From: Verrucomicrobiales bacterium
GTDB lineage: Bacteria; Verrucomicrobiota; Verrucomicrobiia; Verrucomicrobiales; DEV007
Assembly: GCA_002726915.1 (NCBI GenBank)
Contig: PBSY01000025.1
Coordinates: 1-38,654 of the forward strand
Reading direction: 5' to 3'
Length of the DNA stretch: 38,654 bases
This document shows positions 24,923 to 32,855 of this stretch, piece after piece. The notes below the pieces were generated by a model. The model was not told where the DNA came from, did not search any database, and saw only the letters and a list, made by a program, of their open reading frames with translations. Every line of letters begins with the position of its first letter. The first letter of the stretch is position 1. A program made the position numbers and the translations under genes.

Positions 24923-26458
24923 CTACTTTCGCGTTAGAAGAGGCGTCCCCGTCATCTCCGCAGGAGCGACCAGCCCAAGGAGTCCCAGAATCGTTGGGGC
25001 GATATCCGCCAGTTTACCGTCCGCCAGGTAATACTGATCGGCATCATCTGCTGCGAAAATTAAGTGAACAAGGTTCGTGGTGTGGGCCGTCTGCGGCGAT
25101 CCATCCAAGTTGATCATTACCTCGCAATTACCGTGGTCCGCCGTAATGAGCAGTTTCCCGCCGAGCCCGAGGACCTTCTCCACCACACGGCGCACACAGC
25201 CGTCAACGCACTCAACTGCCTTGATCGCTGCCGGCACGCTGCCAGTATGACCGACCATGTCGGGGTTGGCGAAGTTGATGATTGCCATATCGTAGTTTTC
25301 AATGCGTTCCAGAATCGTTTGGGTTACCCCCTCGGCAGACATCTCCGGCTTCTCATCGTAAGTCGCTACATCCCTAGGTGACTGGAGCATCTGGCGATCT
25401 TCACCACGATTTTCCTCTTCGACGCCACCATTAAAAAAGAAAGAAACGTGAGGATATTTCTCCGTCTCCGCGATCCGTAACTGAGTCATGCCTGCCACCG
25501 AAACCACTTCGCCAAGTGTGTTGGTCAACTCTTGCGGCGGGAATACGATGGGACAACTGTAGGTCTCATCGTATTCTGTCATGGTGCAGTACTCAATTTT
25601 AGGGCGTTCGCGCTCAAATCCGTCGAAGTCATCTCTGAGGAAAGCGAGACTTAGCTGGCGGGCGCGGTCAGCTCGGAAGTTAAAAAAGAGAACTACGTCA
25701 CCGTCACGAACGCGCGTCTCATTGACGTGACCAAAAACCATCGGCTTGAGAAATTCGTCAGTGAGGTCTTCTTTATATTTCTGAGCTATCGCTTCAGAAG
25801 CTGGAATTTCTTTCTCTTCGCCGATGCCGTTCACCATCGCATTCCAGGCAAGTTCAGTGCGCTCCCAGCGCTTGTCGCGATCCATTGCATAGTAGCGACC
25901 AATCACTGTCGCGATTCGGGCCCCGGACTCGGCTAGTTTGTTTTCGCAAAAGCTTAGATAATCTTTTCCACCCGTCGGTGAAGTATCGCGACCATCAGTG
26001 ATAGCATGCACCATGATGTCATTCACGCCAGCGGCCTTAGCCGTCGAAACTAGTGCGCAAAGATGATCCTGATGGCTGTGCACTCCACCATCGGAAACGA
26101 GGCCAATGAGGTGAAGCCGACTTTTACCGGCCTTGGCGAAAGCATCCTCAAGTACCTCATTAGCGCCCAACTCGCCGTCGGCAATGCACTTGTTGATGCG
26201 GGTGAAGTCTTGGTAAACGATGCGCCCGGCGCCAAGATTAAGGTGCCCCACTTCAGAGTTACCCATTTGGCCTTCCGGCAGACCGACGTCCATACCGCTG
26301 CAAGAAATGTGAGACGTCGGGTATTTTACGTGCATCTCATCTGTGAAGGGTGTGTCCGCCAAGCGAGGGCAATCACCTGCGGCTTCCGCGGCTTCCGGTC
26401 CCCCGGGGTTATCGCCCCACCCGTCACGAATGATTAATACAACTGGTTTCTTCGCCAT
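24923..26458 (-). CDS. gpmI: 2,3-bisphosphoglycerate-independent phosphoglycerate mutase
   Basis: This glycolytic/gluconeogenic cytosolic enzyme interconverts 3- and 2-phosphoglycerate using two Mn ions and a phosphoserine. The 511 residues show DGWG (12-15), the catalytic serine region GLPEGQMGNSEVGHLNLGAGR with Ser68, IGLVSDGGVHSHQDH, HAITDGRDTSP, IGRYYAMDRDKRW and NFRADRARQL. Metal ligands appear in NFANPDMVGHTG and ITADHGNCE near the C-terminus. The length is typical. The ATG follows a tandem 11-bp duplication that overlaps the likely promoter. It is divergent from cdsA. Confidence 0.96.
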   Translation of the reverse strand: MAKKPVVLIIRDGWGDNPGGPEAAEAAGDCPRLADTPFTDEMHVKYPTSHISCSGMDVGLPEGQMGNSEVGHLNLGAGRIVYQDFTRINKCIADGELGANEVLEDAFAKAGKSRLHLIGLVSDGGVHSHQDHLCALVSTAKAAGVNDIMVHAITDGRDTSPTGGKDYLSFCENKLAESGARIATVIGRYYAMDRDKRWERTELAWNAMVNGIGEEKEIPASEAIAQKYKEDLTDEFLKPMVFGHVNETRVRDGDVVLFFNFRADRARQLSLAFLRDDFDGFERERPKIEYCTMTEYDETYSCPIVFPPQELTNTLGEVVSVAGMTQLRIAETEKYPHVSFFFNGGVEEENRGEDRQMLQSPRDVATYDEKPEMSAEGVTQTILERIENYDMAIINFANPDMVGHTGSVPAAIKAVECVDGCVRRVVEKVLGLGGKLLITADHGNCEVMINLDGSPQTAHTTNLVHLIFAADDADQYYLADGKLADIAPTILGLLGLVAPAEMTGTPLLTRK

Positions 26459-26462
26459 AACT

Positions 26463-26484
26463 GGGCAGTAATCGGGCAGTAATC
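26463..26484. repeat. tandem duplication of an 11-bp unit in the gpmI leader
   Basis: GGGCAGTAATC occurs twice in direct succession, 4 nt upstream of the gpmI ATG. On the minus strand a TTGCCA (26496-26491) lies 17 nt before the GATTAC of the copy nearer the start, so the duplication may reshape the promoter. Confidence 0.75.
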
Positions 26485-26640
26485 GCCTTTTGGCAACTTT
26501 TTCAATGAGTCGCAGCCAACACTCCGTTTAAGCGCTCTACTTCACGGAATTCTGATACCAGATTTCCGTGGTTTTCTATCGAATTATTCATTGCCAAGTT
26601 CGGCGCCTGACTGTTTCATGGATGTCATCATACGAGCGTA

Positions 26641-27591
26641 ATGCCCGAAGAAACCGACTCTGATTCACTTGATTCCCCGGATTCGACTGCTGGGAAAGCT
26701 CCCGAGCAGACCTCTCCAGGTTCTGCCAAGAAGCGAGCTTTCAAGTCTCGACTCATCAGTACTGTCATTCTTATCGGGATCCTCTTAGCCGTTTTCTGTT
26801 TCTCGAAGGACTGGCTCTTCGCTGTCCTATCCGGCATTCTTTCTATCGGTTCACTGATCGAATACTTTCGCCTTTTTCCTATCCGCGGCTTCCGCCGTTT
26901 CCGTTGGCACACCTACGTGGTCAGCGTCACCTACCTTGTTCTGCTTTCCTCCCCCTTCTGGGGATTCGATTTCGTCTGGCTGATAGAGCTTGAGGGGCTC
27001 GCCGTCGCCACGCTGCTAACTTGGATCATCCTAGAACGATTACGATTCCCCCTTGAGGGGTCCCGCACTCTCGACGAAATCGCTGTGACTGTTTTCGGGT
27101 TCATCTACTGCGTCCTACTCTTGGCCTTCATTCCGAAGTTGCTCATGCTGCCGCTGGAGAACACTGCTGGAGAGTCCTCCACTCATTTCTACTTAATCTA
27201 CCTAGTCGCTGTGACTAAACTCACTGACGTAGGTGCCTACATCGTGGGTTCCCTTACTGGACGCCACAAGATGGTTCCCCACGTTAGCCCCGGTAAAACG
27301 TGGCAGGGTTTCTGTGGAGCCATTATCTTCGCCATCAGTGGCAGCTTTGTAATCTACTTCACGTTAGGAGATCAGATTCCCCTGCTGACTCCATTCCACG
27401 CCGTCGTAGTCGCCATCCTGCTAGCTTTTGTGGCAGTCCTCGGTGACCTTGCTGAATCTATAATCAAGCGCAGCGTCGAGGTGAAGGACAGTGGCCAAAT
27501 TATGCCAGGTATTGGTGGATTCCTTGACCTGATCGACTCCCTCATCTTTACCGCTCCCCTCTTTTATCTTTACCTGCTGATCTTATCCTGA
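26641..27591 (+). CDS. cdsA: phosphatidate cytidylyltransferase
   Basis: This integral inner-membrane enzyme makes CDP-diacylglycerol from phosphatidate and CTP, the entry point to phospholipid synthesis. The 316 residues include a hydrophilic Ser/Asp-rich N-terminus (1-35) and about eight hydrophobic segments. Family motifs are TKLTDVGAY (192-200), SPGKTWQGF (216-224) and the C-terminal signature GDLAESIIKRSVEVKDSGQ (268-286), with PGIGGFLDLIDS (289-300). The usual His and Arg of that last stretch (H-G-G-x-x-D-R) are Ile and Leu here; the Asp residues remain. The stop overlaps the dxr ATG by 1 nt (TGATG), indicating coupled translation. Confidence 0.9.
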   Translation: MPEETDSDSLDSPDSTAGKAPEQTSPGSAKKRAFKSRLISTVILIGILLAVFCFSKDWLFAVLSGILSIGSLIEYFRLFPIRGFRRFRWHTYVVSVTYLVLLSSPFWGFDFVWLIELEGLAVATLLTWIILERLRFPLEGSRTLDEIAVTVFGFIYCVLLLAFIPKLLMLPLENTAGESSTHFYLIYLVAVTKLTDVGAYIVGSLTGRHKMVPHVSPGKTWQGFCGAIIFAISGSFVIYFTLGDQIPLLTPFHAVVVAILLAFVAVLGDLAESIIKRSVEVKDSGQIMPGIGGFLDLIDSLIFTAPLFYLYLLILS

Positions 27592-28751
27592 TGGCCGAAA
27601 CTTCCGCTCCGAAGAAAGTCGTCGTTCTCGGTTCCACCGGCTCTATCGGTGAAAGCACCCTCAGCGTCGCACGCGATATCCCAGATCGTATGAAGGTGAT
27701 CGCTCTCGCCGCTAACAACAGTGTTGAATCTATCGCCAGACAGATCGCTGAATTCGATATTAAACAAGGCTGCCTCTATGACCAAAGGGGGTTGGATCAG
27801 CTGAAAAGCCATGTTGGTGACGATGTCACCCTCCACTCGGGAGAAGATGGTCTCATTGAGCTTGCCACACTGCCAGAGGCCGACATGGTTCTCATCGCCA
27901 TCGTGGGTGTAGCAGGGCTCCGACCCGCCCTCGCCGCGATCGAAGCCGGCAAAGATATCGCTGTTGCTAGCAAGGAAATTCTCGTCATGGCCGGCGAAAC
28001 CGTCATGTCGGCCGCCCGCAAGAAAGGGGTTCGAGTTCTCCCTGTCGATTCGGAACACAATGCCATTTTTCAATGCCTTGAAGACCGATCTTCGAAAGAT
28101 GTTTCACGGCTCATCCTTACTGCCTCAGGAGGACCGTTCCGCCAATTACCTTCCCACGAGCTGGCTTCCGTAACCAAGGCTCAGGCCCTAAAGCACCCTA
28201 CTTGGGAGATGGGCCAGAAGATCACGATCGATTCAGCGACCTTGTTTAATAAAGGGCTGGAAATGATCGAGGCCCGTTGGCTTTTTGATATTGAAATGCA
28301 GCGGGTCGACGTCATTGTGCACCCCCAGAGCATCATTCACAGCATGGTCGAATTTATCGATAATTCCATCCTCGCCCAGCTCAGCACGACGGACATGTGC
28401 TTTCCTATTCAATATGCAGTAACCTGGCCTGACCGAGTACCCAATACCCTGCCACCACTTAATTTTTCCGAACTGGCTAAGCTGGAATTTGAAGCCCCAC
28501 GCTGGGAAGACTTCCCCGCCCTTAGTCTGGCCAAAGAGGCTGGTGAAAAAGGAGGCACGCTTCCTGCGGTGATGAACGCTGCCAATGAAGTCGCCGTGAG
28601 CGCGTTCCTGCGCGAGTCGATTCCATTTCCCAAAATCTGGGAAATGGTGGGCGCAACCATGGCCTCTCACCATACCATCAACCAACCGGGGCTCGATGAA
28701 ATTATTGATGCCGATTTACAAGCCCGAGCCAAAGCAAGTGAGCTGATCTAA
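27591..28751 (+). CDS. dxr: 1-deoxy-D-xylulose 5-phosphate reductoisomerase
   Basis: The second enzyme of the MEP isoprenoid pathway, converting DXP to MEP with NADPH and a divalent metal. The 386 residues contain the NADPH motif GSTGSIGEST (14-23), ASKEILVMAGE (126-136), the metal/substrate ligands in PVDSEHNAIFQCLE (151-164; D153, E155), LTASGGPF (176-183), HPTWEMGQKITIDSATLFNKGLEMIEA (202-228) and the flexible-loop region VIVHPQSIIHSMVEF. The length is typical. It is joined by 1-nt overlaps to cdsA upstream and the ROK kinase downstream (TAATG). Confidence 0.96.
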   Translation: MAETSAPKKVVVLGSTGSIGESTLSVARDIPDRMKVIALAANNSVESIARQIAEFDIKQGCLYDQRGLDQLKSHVGDDVTLHSGEDGLIELATLPEADMVLIAIVGVAGLRPALAAIEAGKDIAVASKEILVMAGETVMSAARKKGVRVLPVDSEHNAIFQCLEDRSSKDVSRLILTASGGPFRQLPSHELASVTKAQALKHPTWEMGQKITIDSATLFNKGLEMIEARWLFDIEMQRVDVIVHPQSIIHSMVEFIDNSILAQLSTTDMCFPIQYAVTWPDRVPNTLPPLNFSELAKLEFEAPRWEDFPALSLAKEAGEKGGTLPAVMNAANEVAVSAFLRESIPFPKIWEMVGATMASHHTINQPGLDEIIDADLQARAKASELI

Positions 28752-29740
28752 TGAGCAAGAAGAAACGGCGATACGAAGGACGTATCTGGGTTGGGTTTGA
28801 CCTCGGCGGCACCAAGATGCTGGCCAAGGTCTTCAATGATGATTACCAGACCCTCGGCCGGGCGAAGCAGAAAACACAGGGCAATAAGGGAGCCAAATCG
28901 GGACTCTCACGCATGGAATCCGTCATCGATGAAGCCCTCGACGATGCCGGCGTCAGCTCCGAACAGATCGCCGGGATCGGAGTCGGTTGCCCCGGCCCTA
29001 TCAATCCCGAAACTGGCGTGCTTATCGAAGCGCCCAACCTCGGCTGGAAGAATGTTCCCATCGAAGATCATCTTGGCGACGCTTTCGACTGCCGTGTTAC
29101 CATCTGCAACGACGTCGATGCAGGCGTTTACGCCGAGTATGAAGAGGGTGCAGCCCGCAATGCACGCTGCGCTGTTGGTATTTTTCCCGGCACCGGGATC
29201 GGAGCAGGAGCCGTCATCGACGGCAATCTCGTGCAGGGAGCAGCCCTCTCGTGCATGGAGCTCGGACACATTCCTCTCTTTCCGGAAACTTCCGGCCACG
29301 GAGAAGGCGGCTCCACTCTCGAAATGGAGTGTTCTCGTCTCAAGATTGCGTCCGACTCCGCTCGTGCTGCCTACCGTGGACTGGCTCCCAACCTGCTTCA
29401 GGCTTGCGGAACTGACATGTCTAATATCACCAGCGGTAAGTTGGCCGCGGCTATCGAGAAAGGTGATATCGAGATTGAGAACATCGTAAGACGCGCGGCA
29501 ACTTTGCTAGGCTGTGGTGTCGCCGCGGTCGTTCACCTCATGGCACCAGATGTCATCGTCCTGGGCGGTGGGCTCGTCGAAGCAATGCCTGAGCTTTACA
29601 TCGGTACCGTCCGGCAGTCAGTCCGAGATCGGGTCCTCCCCGCCTACCGCGACAGCTTCACGATCGTTGCCGCTGAACTCGAAGACGATGCTGGCGTGAT
29701 GGGTTGCGCCGCTTGGGCCCGGAAGAAGCTTGAAGCCTAA
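28751..29740 (+). CDS. ROK-family sugar kinase lacking the zinc-cysteine motif
   Basis: A 329-residue cytosolic sugar kinase, probably glucokinase-like. It shows the phosphate-1 motif GFDLGGTKMLA (15-25), GVGCPGPIN (77-85), catalytic CNDVDAG with Asp121, GTGIGAG (147-153), Glu170/His173 in ELGH, and the phosphate-2/adenosine region VIVLGGGLVEA (268-278). In most ROK proteins ExGH is followed by C-x-C-G-x2-G-C-x-E. Here residues 182-191 read GHGEGGSTLE: all three cysteines are replaced, while the Glu and the following Ser are kept. Substrate specificity cannot be read from the sequence. Its start overlaps the dxr stop by 1 nt. The frame is intact and shows no sign of decay. Confidence 0.85.
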   Translation: MSKKKRRYEGRIWVGFDLGGTKMLAKVFNDDYQTLGRAKQKTQGNKGAKSGLSRMESVIDEALDDAGVSSEQIAGIGVGCPGPINPETGVLIEAPNLGWKNVPIEDHLGDAFDCRVTICNDVDAGVYAEYEEGAARNARCAVGIFPGTGIGAGAVIDGNLVQGAALSCMELGHIPLFPETSGHGEGGSTLEMECSRLKIASDSARAAYRGLAPNLLQACGTDMSNITSGKLAAAIEKGDIEIENIVRRAATLLGCGVAAVVHLMAPDVIVLGGGLVEAMPELYIGTVRQSVRDRVLPAYRDSFTIVAAELEDDAGVMGCAAWARKKLEA

Positions 29741-29772
29741 CCCTGTCCACGCGTAATTTTCCGAAAACATTC

Positions 29773-31665
29773 ATGGAAGACCGCTCATACGAAACTGCCG
29801 CCCGCCAGATGAAAACGATGCCCCCTGGCATCCCCTACATCATCGGTAACGAAGCCGCTGAGCGATTCAGTTTCTACGGGATGCGGACCATCCTTACTAT
29901 ATTCATGGTGAACTACCTTTGGCTCATGGGCAGTTCACCGATGGAACGCATGAGCGATTCCGAAGCAGTGGCGAAGTTTCACCACTTCGTTTTTCTCGTC
30001 TACCTCACGCCCATCGCTGGAGCGTTGCTGGCTGATATTTTTCTCGGGAAATACCGAGTCATCGTCCTGCTCTCTATCGTCTACTGTCTCGGACACGTGG
30101 CCCTAGCGATTATGGGGTCATTTGGTGAAGCCTCCTTCTGGCTGACAATGGGCTTGTGGCTCATCGCGGTCGGCTCGGGCGGAATAAAACCCTGTGTCTC
30201 GGCTCACGTCGGTGACCAGTTTGGTTCCCAGAACCGGCACCTTCTGCCACGCATTTTCAACTGGTTCTACTGGTCCATTAATTTAGGCGCCTTTCTCTCC
30301 ACCCTACTCACACCCTGGTTGCTGGAATGGCATGGACCTCACTGGGCTTTTGGTGTGCCAGGCGTACTTATGGCTCTCGCCACACTGATTTTTTGGATGG
30401 GGCGCTGGAAGTTTATTCATATCCCCGGCAAGGGAGCACCATTCATTAAGGAGCTCTTCAGCGGTGAGGGTCTAAAAGCCATCCTCAAGCTCTCCACCAT
30501 CTACGTGTTTGTGGCTGTCTTCTGGTCACTCTTCGACCAGAGCGGATCTTCCTGGGTTCTGCAGGCAGAGAACATGGACCGCAACTGGCTTGGGGTGGAA
30601 TGGTTACCCAGCCAGATCCAAGCCCTGAACCCGATACTAATCCTGACATTCATTCCACTGTTCTCCTACCTTGTCTATCCAGCGATAGACAAGGTATTCC
30701 CGCTCACACCCCTGAGAAAGATCAGCATCGGTCTTTTCATCATGGTGATCTCCTTCGTCCTCGTCTCTATAGCACAGGGTAAAATCGATGCCGGAGAAAC
30801 CCCCTCCATTTCGTGGCAGCTAGTTGCCTATGTTTTTCTTACCGCGGCAGAAGTCATGGTCTCCATCGTCTGTCTCGAGTTCAGCTACACTCAGGCACCT
30901 AAGACAATGAAATCGGTCATAATGGCCGTTTTTCTCTTCGCCGTTTCGCTAGGCAATCAGATCACCGCCCAGATCAATCACTTCATCCAAATACCAAACC
31001 CAATTGCCAAGCTCACCGCGACTGGCAACGAGGTCACGCTGGAAGGTTTTGATCAGATGGCCGGCACTCAGGATGACATCAAAGTGATGTTCAACGGCGA
31101 CGGCAATCGAGCTGACATCAGTTTCGCTGCCCGCGAGTCGCTCGATGATATCCTCGACCTAATCAACCAGGCTATCACTGAGAATGATCACATCGCACCC
31201 GACAACGCAGGCGGCGAAGCCGTCGCGGGCGCGGTTAACGATCCCTGGGGCAATCCATTCCGTTACCGTCTCGTGAATAAGAACCAAGTCCGCGTCTGGA
31301 GCCTCGGCCCCGACGGCAAGGACAAGACGCAATGGGACCAAGGCGCGATCCTTTCCATTACCCGACCGTCATCAAATGAGCCCGGTGCTTTCGCATGGAT
31401 CGTCGGTAAGCTGCAACCGGAGAAGAGCTGGCTTGAGTCCCGCAAGGAGAAGTTGGGCCTACCGACCAAAGCTGAACTCGCCGAGTCAGGGCCAGTTGTC
31501 TCTCTGAACTACTTTGTAGGCGGACAGGTAAAGCTGGAGGGTGCTTCTTACTTCTGGTTCTTCAGTGGACTGATGCTTGCGGCGGCGCTGCTCTTTATGG
31601 TGGTAGCAAAACTGTACAAACCACGGGAATATTTTCACGACGAAGCCGAGAAAATCGAGGCTTAA
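29773..31665 (+). CDS. POT/PTR2-family proton-coupled peptide transporter with an inserted soluble domain
   Basis: A 630-residue inner-membrane MFS transporter of the proton-dependent oligopeptide family. The signatures are E-x-x-E-R-F at NEAAERFSFYGMR (26-38), VGSGGIKPCVSAHVGDQF (133-150) and FNWFYWSINLGAF (162-174). Family members import di- and tripeptides or related solutes with protons. Between a TM ending near 402 and the last TM (593-612) lies about 190 hydrophilic residues, far more than usual. Within it DPWGNPFRYRL (490-500) and VWSLGPDGKDK (508-518) copy the C-terminal signature of GspG pseudopilins, and GTQDDI (431-436) recalls the same fold. The ROK kinase ends 33 nt upstream. Confidence 0.85.
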   Translation: MEDRSYETAARQMKTMPPGIPYIIGNEAAERFSFYGMRTILTIFMVNYLWLMGSSPMERMSDSEAVAKFHHFVFLVYLTPIAGALLADIFLGKYRVIVLLSIVYCLGHVALAIMGSFGEASFWLTMGLWLIAVGSGGIKPCVSAHVGDQFGSQNRHLLPRIFNWFYWSINLGAFLSTLLTPWLLEWHGPHWAFGVPGVLMALATLIFWMGRWKFIHIPGKGAPFIKELFSGEGLKAILKLSTIYVFVAVFWSLFDQSGSSWVLQAENMDRNWLGVEWLPSQIQALNPILILTFIPLFSYLVYPAIDKVFPLTPLRKISIGLFIMVISFVLVSIAQGKIDAGETPSISWQLVAYVFLTAAEVMVSIVCLEFSYTQAPKTMKSVIMAVFLFAVSLGNQITAQINHFIQIPNPIAKLTATGNEVTLEGFDQMAGTQDDIKVMFNGDGNRADISFAARESLDDILDLINQAITENDHIAPDNAGGEAVAGAVNDPWGNPFRYRLVNKNQVRVWSLGPDGKDKTQWDQGAILSITRPSSNEPGAFAWIVGKLQPEKSWLESRKEKLGLPTKAELAESGPVVSLNYFVGGQVKLEGASYFWFFSGLMLAAALLFMVVAKLYKPREYFHDEAEKIEA

Positions 31666-31791
31666 GAGAAAGCTGCTAGCAGGTATCGAGTTTCCAAATA
31701 CTGGATCTTTTTCTGCATCCAAAATCGCCCGCTTTCAGCGAAAATCCTCACTTGAAACCTGCAAAATACCGAGTAAATTCCCGTCCCGCGT

Positions 31792-31865
31792 AACCCCGTG
31801 GTGTAATGGTAGCACAACAGATTTTGGTTCTGTTTGTCATGGTTCGAATCCATGCGGGGTTGCCA
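31792..31865 (+). tRNA. tRNA-Gln (anticodon TTG)
   Basis: The 7-bp acceptor AACCCCG (31792-31798) pairs with CGGGGTT (31855-31861). The anticodon stem ACAGA/TCTGT holds the loop TTTTGGT with anticodon TTG, and the T arm is CATGG-TTCGAAT-CCATG. The discriminator is G, and CCA is encoded (31863-31865). Confidence 0.95.
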
Positions 31866-31925
31866 CATTTTCACGATTCAACGAGCCGGTCGTCTTGCCG
31901 CTCTGAACGCCTAACCCACGATCCT

Positions 31926-32804
31926 ATGATCAGCGGCCTGCGCACTCTTCTCATCCTCGGACGCGTTTCTAATCTGCCAACGGTTTGGACAAATATTGGC
32001 GTAGGTTGGTTTCTTTCCGGCGGGAGCTGGCAAAGCGAATTTATCTGGCTCGTGTTCGGCGTCAGTCTGCTTTACGTCGCCGGCATGACACTGAACGACG
32101 CCTTCGATGCAAAGTGGGACGGCAAGCACGCGAGCGAGCGACCTATCCCCTCGGGCAGGATTTCACTCGGAGCGGTTTGGGCCGTCGGCGGGCTAGAACT
32201 CGCTGTCGGCATCGGCCTGCTAATCGCCTTCACTTCCTTTCACCCCGTCCTGCTCACCGGTCTCGTCCTTGCGATCCTGCTCTACAACTGGATTCACAAA
32301 TACTGGGCCGGATCTGTCCTTGTTATGGGCGTCTGCCGCGCCCTTGTTTACGCCGGCGCCGGCAGTGCTGTCGCCGTTCACACGACGGGGATTGAGGTCC
32401 CAGTGCTCGTTTGGGTCGTCGCCGGCGTCTCCGTGATTTACATCTCTGGACTCACCCTTGCAGCTCGCAACGAACATCTCAAGGCCCACGCCGGACTGGG
32501 GGTTCTTCCGCGCCTTATGTTGATGCTGCCGGTGCTCTTTCCCCTTCTCGGTTCCCACAATGTGCCGCAAGACTTGCTCATTATCTCCCTTGTCATCGTC
32601 GGTGTCATTGGGATTTGGGCTTGGGTCTCCATCATCCGTTCCTCGATCAAGCAGCACATCCCTGTCGGCATCGCCTACGCCATAGCTGGGATCGCCTTCT
32701 ACGATGCGGCCATACTTGCCTTCGCTGACTGGCGCGCCGCCGTCACCGCACTTGGTTGTTTTGTTCTCACCCTTGGGGCTCAACGTGTCATTCCCGCGAC
32801 TTGA
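31926..32804 (+). CDS. UbiA-family membrane prenyltransferase-like protein
   Basis: A 292-residue polytopic membrane protein with about eight hydrophobic helices. The first Asp-rich motif is NDAFDAKWD (57-65), followed by ERPIPSGRIS (71-80), both classic for UbiA enzymes that attach isoprenyl chains to aromatic acceptors. The second Asp-rich motif is not seen; the equivalent loop reads GLTLAARNEHLK (175-186), as in some EboC-like UbiA relatives. The substrate is therefore uncertain. The long open frame starts inside the tRNA-Gln at 31806, so ATG at 31926, just before the conserved LGRVSNLPTVW, is chosen. It stands alone between the tRNA and the ACT gene. Confidence 0.82.
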   Translation: MISGLRTLLILGRVSNLPTVWTNIGVGWFLSGGSWQSEFIWLVFGVSLLYVAGMTLNDAFDAKWDGKHASERPIPSGRISLGAVWAVGGLELAVGIGLLIAFTSFHPVLLTGLVLAILLYNWIHKYWAGSVLVMGVCRALVYAGAGSAVAVHTTGIEVPVLVWVVAGVSVIYISGLTLAARNEHLKAHAGLGVLPRLMLMLPVLFPLLGSHNVPQDLLIISLVIVGVIGIWAWVSIIRSSIKQHIPVGIAYAIAGIAFYDAAILAFADWRAAVTALGCFVLTLGAQRVIPAT

Positions 32805-32820
32805 CACTCGACTCCACTCA

Positions 32821-32849
32821 TTGACCTCCGAACTTTAAAATAGTAGACT
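32821..32849 (+). promoter_or_regulatory. candidate promoter of the double-ACT gene, ending 6 nt before its ATG
   Basis: TTGACC (32821-32826) and TAGACT (32844-32849, 4/6 match) are spaced by exactly 17 nt, and only 6 nt separate the -10 from the ATG at 32856. Transcription would begin at the start codon, and no Shine-Dalgarno is present. Confidence 0.5.
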
Positions 32850-32855
32850 CCCCAC

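Noticed and set aside
28791..29489. 232-codon frame overlapping the ROK kinase in another frame
   Set aside because: Ser/Pro-rich shadow translation with no domain; the kinase frame is fully conserved.
31806..31925. Longer start of the UbiA-family protein
   Set aside because: It begins inside the tRNA-Gln gene; ATG at 31926 lies at the conserved protein start.
32220..32807. 195-codon frame antisense to the UbiA-family gene
   Set aside because: Low-complexity Asp/Gly-rich shadow of a hydrophobic membrane protein.
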